Origin: an uncultured Rhodocyclaceae bacterium
GTDB lineage: Bacteria; Pseudomonadota; Gammaproteobacteria; Burkholderiales; Rhodocyclaceae
NCBI GenBank assembly: GCA_907163075.1
Contig: CAJQTY010000001.1
Location: 2,480,001-2,544,000 of the forward strand
Length of the DNA: 64,000 bases
Direction: 5' to 3'
Position numbers and translations under genes: made by a program. Below the pieces are notes generated by a model, which ran no database searches, was not told where the DNA came from, and was given only the letters and a program-made list of their open reading frames with translations. Each line of letters opens with the position of its first letter. Position 1 is the first letter of the stretch. Below, piece after piece: positions 62,396-64,000 of the stretch.

Positions 62396-63734
62396 ATCGA
62401 TCGTTCTTGATGACGACCTGGCTGGCCTGATTGTCGGAGAAGCCTCTGCGGCCAAGGCAGAACGACGTTGGATCAATATTGGCTACTATGTCCTCCTGGC
62501 AACATTTGGCGTCGCAATTGCCTGGTCTTCGTTGGCACCCTTGTCGTCGGCGGTAGTTGCCCAGGGCGCTGTGAAAGTTGACGGTAGCCGCAAAAAGATT
62601 CAGCACGCCGAAGGTGGAGTAGTCAAGGAGATCCTGGTGAGGGACGGCAGTGCCGTGCATGCCGGTGATGTGCTGGTAAAACTTGATGAAACCAAGGCGG
62701 GTGCGGCTTACGGTGTGGTGAGGGGAGGGCGTGACGTGGCCTTGGCTGCACAGGCCAGGCTTGAGGCTGAGAGAGACGAGAAGGCGGCCATCGCGTTTCC
62801 AAAAGAGCTGCTGGATCGCGCCATCAACCCTCAGATCGCCGATATCATGGCTTCCCAGAAGTCTCTTTTTGACGCAAGACGCACTTCCCGACTTGGGGAA
62901 CTGAGCATACTCGATAGACAGATTGCAGCCATACGTAGCGAGATTTCCGGTTTTAATTCTTTGCAGCGCGCGAAGGATGAACAGTTGAAGAGTCTGATGC
63001 GCGATCTGGAAGCAATGTCTGAACTTGGTAGCAAAGGAATGCTCGAGAAACCGAAGATTCGTGCTGTTGAGCGCGAAGTGGCGGTTCTCCAGGGGGAGCG
63101 CAGCGAACTTATCTCCAAGTCAGCGGCGGCCAGCACGCAGATTAGTGAAAAGGAGCTCAAGAAGTTTCAGGTAAAGAAAGCTTTTCAGGAGGAGGTCGTC
63201 GCTGAGCTGAAAAAAGTCCAGGCCGAGAATTTCGAGCTGATAGAGAGGGAGAGTTCGACTCGCTATACCTTGGCGCAGATTGAAATTCGTGCGCCGGTTG
63301 ATGGTACGGTGACGGATTTGAAGGTTCATACGGCTGGGGGCGTGATTGGTCCGGGCGAGGTCATAATGGAAGTAGTGCCAAGTTCCGACCTTTTGATTCT
63401 GGAAGGCAAGGTGCCGCCCAGCGACATCGATCGGGTTGCACTGGGTCAGCCTGTGGGGGTCAAGCTGCACGCATTCAACTCAAGAACCACTCCGGAATTG
63501 AACGGCATCGTTACGTATGTGTCAGCTGACGCGGTCGTGGATCCGCGTACCGAGGTTGCCTATTTTGTGGTGAAATCGACCGTTTCCGAGTCTGAACTGG
63601 CGCGTCTTGGCGACCAGAAAGTTCAACCCGGGATGCAAGCCGACATGTTTATCGTTACCGGGGAGCGCACTTTCCTGGGGTATTTGTTTAAACCCCTCTC
63701 AGACAGTTTCAATATGGCTTGGCGGGAGCGCTGA
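62388..63734 (+). CDS. type I secretion periplasmic adaptor (HlyD/PrtE family)
   Basis: 448 residues of the membrane-fusion-protein family. One transmembrane helix (about 30-50, YYVLLATFGVAIAWSSLAPL), then a biotinyl-lipoyl-like segment (GAVKVDGSRKKIQHAEGGVV, KEILVRDGSAVHAGDVLVKL), a long coiled coil (about 110-295), and the beta-barrel with IRAPVDGTVTDLKVHTAGGV, VPPSDIDRVALGQPVGVKLH and GEVIMEVVPSSDLL. It links the ABC transporter to a TolC-like outer-membrane channel. GGAGG lies before ATG 62388, coupling it to the transporter gene. No TolC-like gene follows inside the window. Confidence 0.92.
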   Translation: MAESIVLDDDLAGLIVGEASAAKAERRWINIGYYVLLATFGVAIAWSSLAPLSSAVVAQGAVKVDGSRKKIQHAEGGVVKEILVRDGSAVHAGDVLVKLDETKAGAAYGVVRGGRDVALAAQARLEAERDEKAAIAFPKELLDRAINPQIADIMASQKSLFDARRTSRLGELSILDRQIAAIRSEISGFNSLQRAKDEQLKSLMRDLEAMSELGSKGMLEKPKIRAVEREVAVLQGERSELISKSAAASTQISEKELKKFQVKKAFQEEVVAELKKVQAENFELIERESSTRYTLAQIEIRAPVDGTVTDLKVHTAGGVIGPGEVIMEVVPSSDLLILEGKVPPSDIDRVALGQPVGVKLHAFNSRTTPELNGIVTYVSADAVVDPRTEVAYFVVKSTVSESELARLGDQKVQPGMQADMFIVTGERTFLGYLFKPLSDSFNMAWRER

Positions 63735-63869
63735 TTCGCGGCGTGATTAGGCACCAAAAGGTACCAAACGGGCCTTGCTGCATTACCGCAAAAGTTCACC
63801 ACGGGAACAAATTGGCCCGAGAACCCCTTTTTTAGCAAACCGACCCGCGATTCACGCCATCAGGTCGCG

Positions 63870-64000
63870 CTATCCGCCGCGCGCATCGCCCCAGCGCAAT
63901 GGGCAACGATCGTCACCGACGTAGCTGGTATCGCCGGCCCGATTGACGCAATAGCGCGGCGAAACAATCATCTCTGAAAATTCCATGCCATTGCCGACGC
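63870..64000 (-). CDS. hypothetical protein, 5' part outside window
   Basis: An open frame enters from the right edge and ends at TAG 63870-63872. The visible 43 residues include GMEFSEMIVSPRYCVNRAGD and TSYVGDDRCPLRWGDARGG; they look like a genuine C-terminus but belong to no recognised family. It is convergent with the adaptor gene, so the secretion operon does not continue rightward here. 63735-63869 holds no gene. Confidence 0.4.
   Translation of the reverse strand, partial: VGNGMEFSEMIVSPRYCVNRAGDTSYVGDDRCPLRWGDARGG

Overview
The window looks like a chromosomal segment of a GC-rich betaproteobacterium, probably Rhodocyclales-like. This is inferred from conserved gene orders (gmk-rpoZ-spoT; leuS-lptE-holA-proA), an E. 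coli-type frdABCD operon, a NapC-type tetraheme cytochrome, a PEP-CTERM protein and sigma-54 type promoters. No rRNA, tRNA or CRISPR array was seen.

Layout. 1-4.6 kb (minus strand): Rep helicase (3' part outside the window), a beta-ketoacyl-ACP synthase III, UbiB and a universal stress protein. 4.6-10.7 kb: an accessory zone. It holds a complete IS4-family element (18-bp inverted repeats, 10-bp target duplication, frameshifted transposase), five small AT-rich minus-strand genes of mostly unknown function, a truncated tyrosine recombinase and degenerate DNA. One island gene fuses an RNA polymerase alpha-CTD-like domain to Sel1-like repeats and is translationally coupled to a zinc-ribbon protein. 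10.7-15.8 kb: a LysR regulator, a Gfo/Idh/MocA oxidoreductase, a CHASE2 adenylate/guanylate cyclase and a secreted partner. 15.8-20.7 kb (minus strand): an envelope cluster with a CsgG/LpoB-like protein, LpoB, a caspase-like protein carrying a C-terminal YcfL-like domain, a COG3014-type lipoprotein and a small periplasmic protein. 20.8-26.8 kb: gmk, rpoZ, spoT, a DadA-like dehydrogenase, enoyl-CoA hydratase and TatD.

27-32.1 kb is respiratory: frdABCD ending in a strong hairpin, then on the opposite strand a c-type cytochrome with an ethylbenzene-dehydrogenase-like region and a NapC/NirT tetraheme cytochrome with an FNR-type box upstream. Next come a broken histidine kinase and an amidase. 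34-42.5 kb is housekeeping: leuS, lptE, holA, proA, a chalcone-isomerase-like protein, ogt, xerD and ybaK.

42.5-63.7 kb is the most striking region. A single 16.8-kb ORF encodes a 5602-residue protein without a signal peptide. I read it as six seven-bladed beta-propeller-like units separated by Ig/cadherin-like modules, then about 19 PKD-like domains and a unique C-terminal domain. It contains two large, nearly perfect internal DNA duplications. It is followed by a PEP-CTERM protein gene whose frame depends on an 11-G tract, and by a type I secretion ABC transporter and HlyD-type adaptor. The giant gene and the PEP-CTERM gene share an upstream motif (TGTCGG-N2-TTTTTTACAC) followed by GG-N10-GC elements, an exact sigma-54 consensus in the second case. 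Together this suggests a co-regulated, type I-secreted giant adhesin or matrix system without RTX repeats. The outer-membrane component is not in the window.
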